In this document: positions 5,710-6,268 of the stretch, piece after piece | Numbering within the stretch: position 1 is the first letter of the stretch | How the letters are laid out: the number at the start of each line of letters is the position of its first letter | The notes under the pieces: generated by a model | Databases searched by the model: none | What the model was told of the DNA's origin: nothing | What the model saw: only the letters and a program-made list of their open reading frames with translations | Source of the DNA: JADFNO01 sp965369945 | GTDB taxonomy: Bacteria; Planctomycetota; Phycisphaerae; Phycisphaerales; SM1A02 | DNA: 6,268 nt | Reading direction: 5' to 3' | Assembly (NCBI GenBank): GCA_965369945.1 | Contig: CBDUST010000276.1 | Span: 1 to 6,268 of the forward strand | Translations under genes and position numbers: made by a program

Positions 5710-6231
5710 ATGAACACTGTAGCTGCATTTTCTCGTACCGGTGTGCCCCAGGAACTTTCGGGGGTGCAAGACCTTCCAACACAACCCTTTATGACTACGC
5801 ACGAAGCCGTGGGCGGGGACGCCACGGCTCGCTCTTCCCGTGAGCCCGCCCGTCCTCGGGCCGGGTTTACGCCCGCAAACACGACACCCCCCTGCGCCGA
5901 CGACAACGAAACCCTCTGTCGCGAACTCACAGGCCTGACCGTCCGCGAAGCATCGATCTCCGTCGGCAAGTATCTCAACCGATACTGGCACTCAATCCTC
6001 GAAGCCGACTCACTCCTGCGCGCAGCTCTGCTCCCCATCAAGGACTGCTCGCCTAAACGCCTTGAGCACTGCATGAGCATCATGGTCCGCAGGTATCCCG
6101 ATCCACGCGGCATGAGCCGCTGGGTGAATCGACTCATGCGAAAACTTGTGCCGATCCTGGATTGGAGAGTCGTCCTGGCCTATGCACGCTTCGCAGACCC
6201 GGCGATTGCAGAGCAGGCGCTCCAGTCGTAG
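5710..6231 (+). CDS. Hypothetical protein, unrecognised
   Basis: This 173-residue protein belongs to no family I recognise. The first 68 residues are rich in Pro, Ala, Thr and Gly and look disordered (for example REPARPRAGFTPANTTPP, 44-61). Residues 69-173 look like a compact helical domain: LCRELTGLTVREASISVG, KYLNRYWHSILEADSLLRAALLPI, SPKRLEHCMSIMVRRYPD, GMSRWVNRLMRKLVPILDWRVVLAYARF. It has several Trp, Tyr and Arg and two Cys (113, 121). No signal peptide or clear transmembrane segment is present, although LVPILDWRVVLAYA is hydrophobic. It follows the RHH gene by 127 bases that carry a promoter, a palindrome and a hairpin, so its expression looks tightly controlled, perhaps by the RHH protein. 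I infer an effector or accessory role only from this layout. The good ribosome binding site supports it as a real gene. Confidence 0.6.
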   Translation: MNTVAAFSRTGVPQELSGVQDLPTQPFMTTHEAVGGDATARSSREPARPRAGFTPANTTPPCADDNETLCRELTGLTVREASISVGKYLNRYWHSILEADSLLRAALLPIKDCSPKRLEHCMSIMVRRYPDPRGMSRWVNRLMRKLVPILDWRVVLAYARFADPAIAEQALQS

Positions 6232-6247
6232 GTACGGATAAGAGAAG

Positions 6248-6268
6248 TCACCCTCACCCAACCCTCTC
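6248..6268. repeat. Partial intergenic repeat-like sequence at the window edge
   Basis: The window ends in CCCTCACCCAACCCTCTC (6251-6268). This resembles the left half of dispersed palindromic intergenic repeats found in many bacterial genomes, in which a GAGAGGG-type arm follows. Only one arm is visible, so the assignment is from memory of such repeats and cannot be confirmed here. Confidence 0.4.

Noticed and set aside
5680..5710. On the minus strand, a TTCGATCC-like T-loop and a CTCCTAA anticodon-like loop in tRNA order (Arg CCU-like), suggesting a tRNA remnant or attachment site
   Set aside because: The variable loop and one T-stem arm are missing, the anticodon stem has a mismatch, no D arm or matching acceptor stem is found, and the same bases serve as a good AGGAG ribosome binding site on the + strand.
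5935..5955. LTVREA in the orphan protein, similar to LSVREA in the LuxR-type gene
   Set aside because: The similarity stops after six residues and no HTH core follows, so common descent is not supported.
5355..6137. Long open frame of 260 codons on the minus strand
   Set aside because: It runs opposite the RHH gene, both palindromes and the orphan gene, has no family-like motifs, and its composition looks like a shadow of the + strand frames.
1..6268. CRISPR arrays, insertion sequence ends, rRNA or complete tRNA genes
   Set aside because: No regularly spaced direct repeats, transposase-like frames, terminal inverted repeats or complete RNA gene patterns were seen by eye.

Overview
The window looks like part of a chromosome from a planctomycete-like bacterium, possibly class Phycisphaerae and possibly a metagenome-derived contig. 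The hints are the S41 peptidase tail, a release-factor-like protein with an extra C-terminal domain, a short LuxR-type helix-turn-helix (HTH) protein, GTG starts and apparently leaderless promoters. No rRNA, tRNA or other taxonomic marker is present, so this placement is an inference. All genes I can support are on the + strand.

Left part (1-2189), housekeeping: the 3' end of an S41-type processing peptidase, then tsaD (tRNA t6A synthesis), then a GGQ-containing release-factor-like protein. Both junctions are 4-base GTGA overlaps (568-571 and 1656-1659), so the three form a translationally coupled operon with a protein-synthesis and protein-quality theme. Next comes an M20 amidohydrolase (2265-3473) with its own promoter-like box.

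Middle (3474-3959): a small LuxR-type HTH gene whose reading frame changes twice, from frame 0 to frame 1 and back to frame 0. Both changes lie at or near runs of five G. It is either a decaying gene or an assembly artefact. A short downstream sequence echoes its recognition-helix tail.

Right part (3960-6268), accessory: an AIPR-like protein (abortive infection phage resistance family) with a good ribosome binding site and a hairpin terminator; a 62-residue ribbon-helix-helix (RHH) type regulator; and a 173-residue protein I do not recognise. The regulator is flanked by two palindromes. One adjoins the -10 box of its own gene. The other, 28 bp long, lies inside a recognisable promoter for the downstream gene. 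That downstream transcript would have a leader of about 97 bases with a strong hairpin before an AGGAG ribosome binding site. Regulator, two operators, structured leader and orphan gene together are the best candidate here for an undescribed small system; its function is unknown.

Three genes (M20, the LuxR-type gene and the RHH gene) share the arrangement TANNNT, six bases, start codon, with no Shine-Dalgarno sequence. This suggests leaderless transcription and helps fix their starts. No gene-free stretch exceeds 300 bases.
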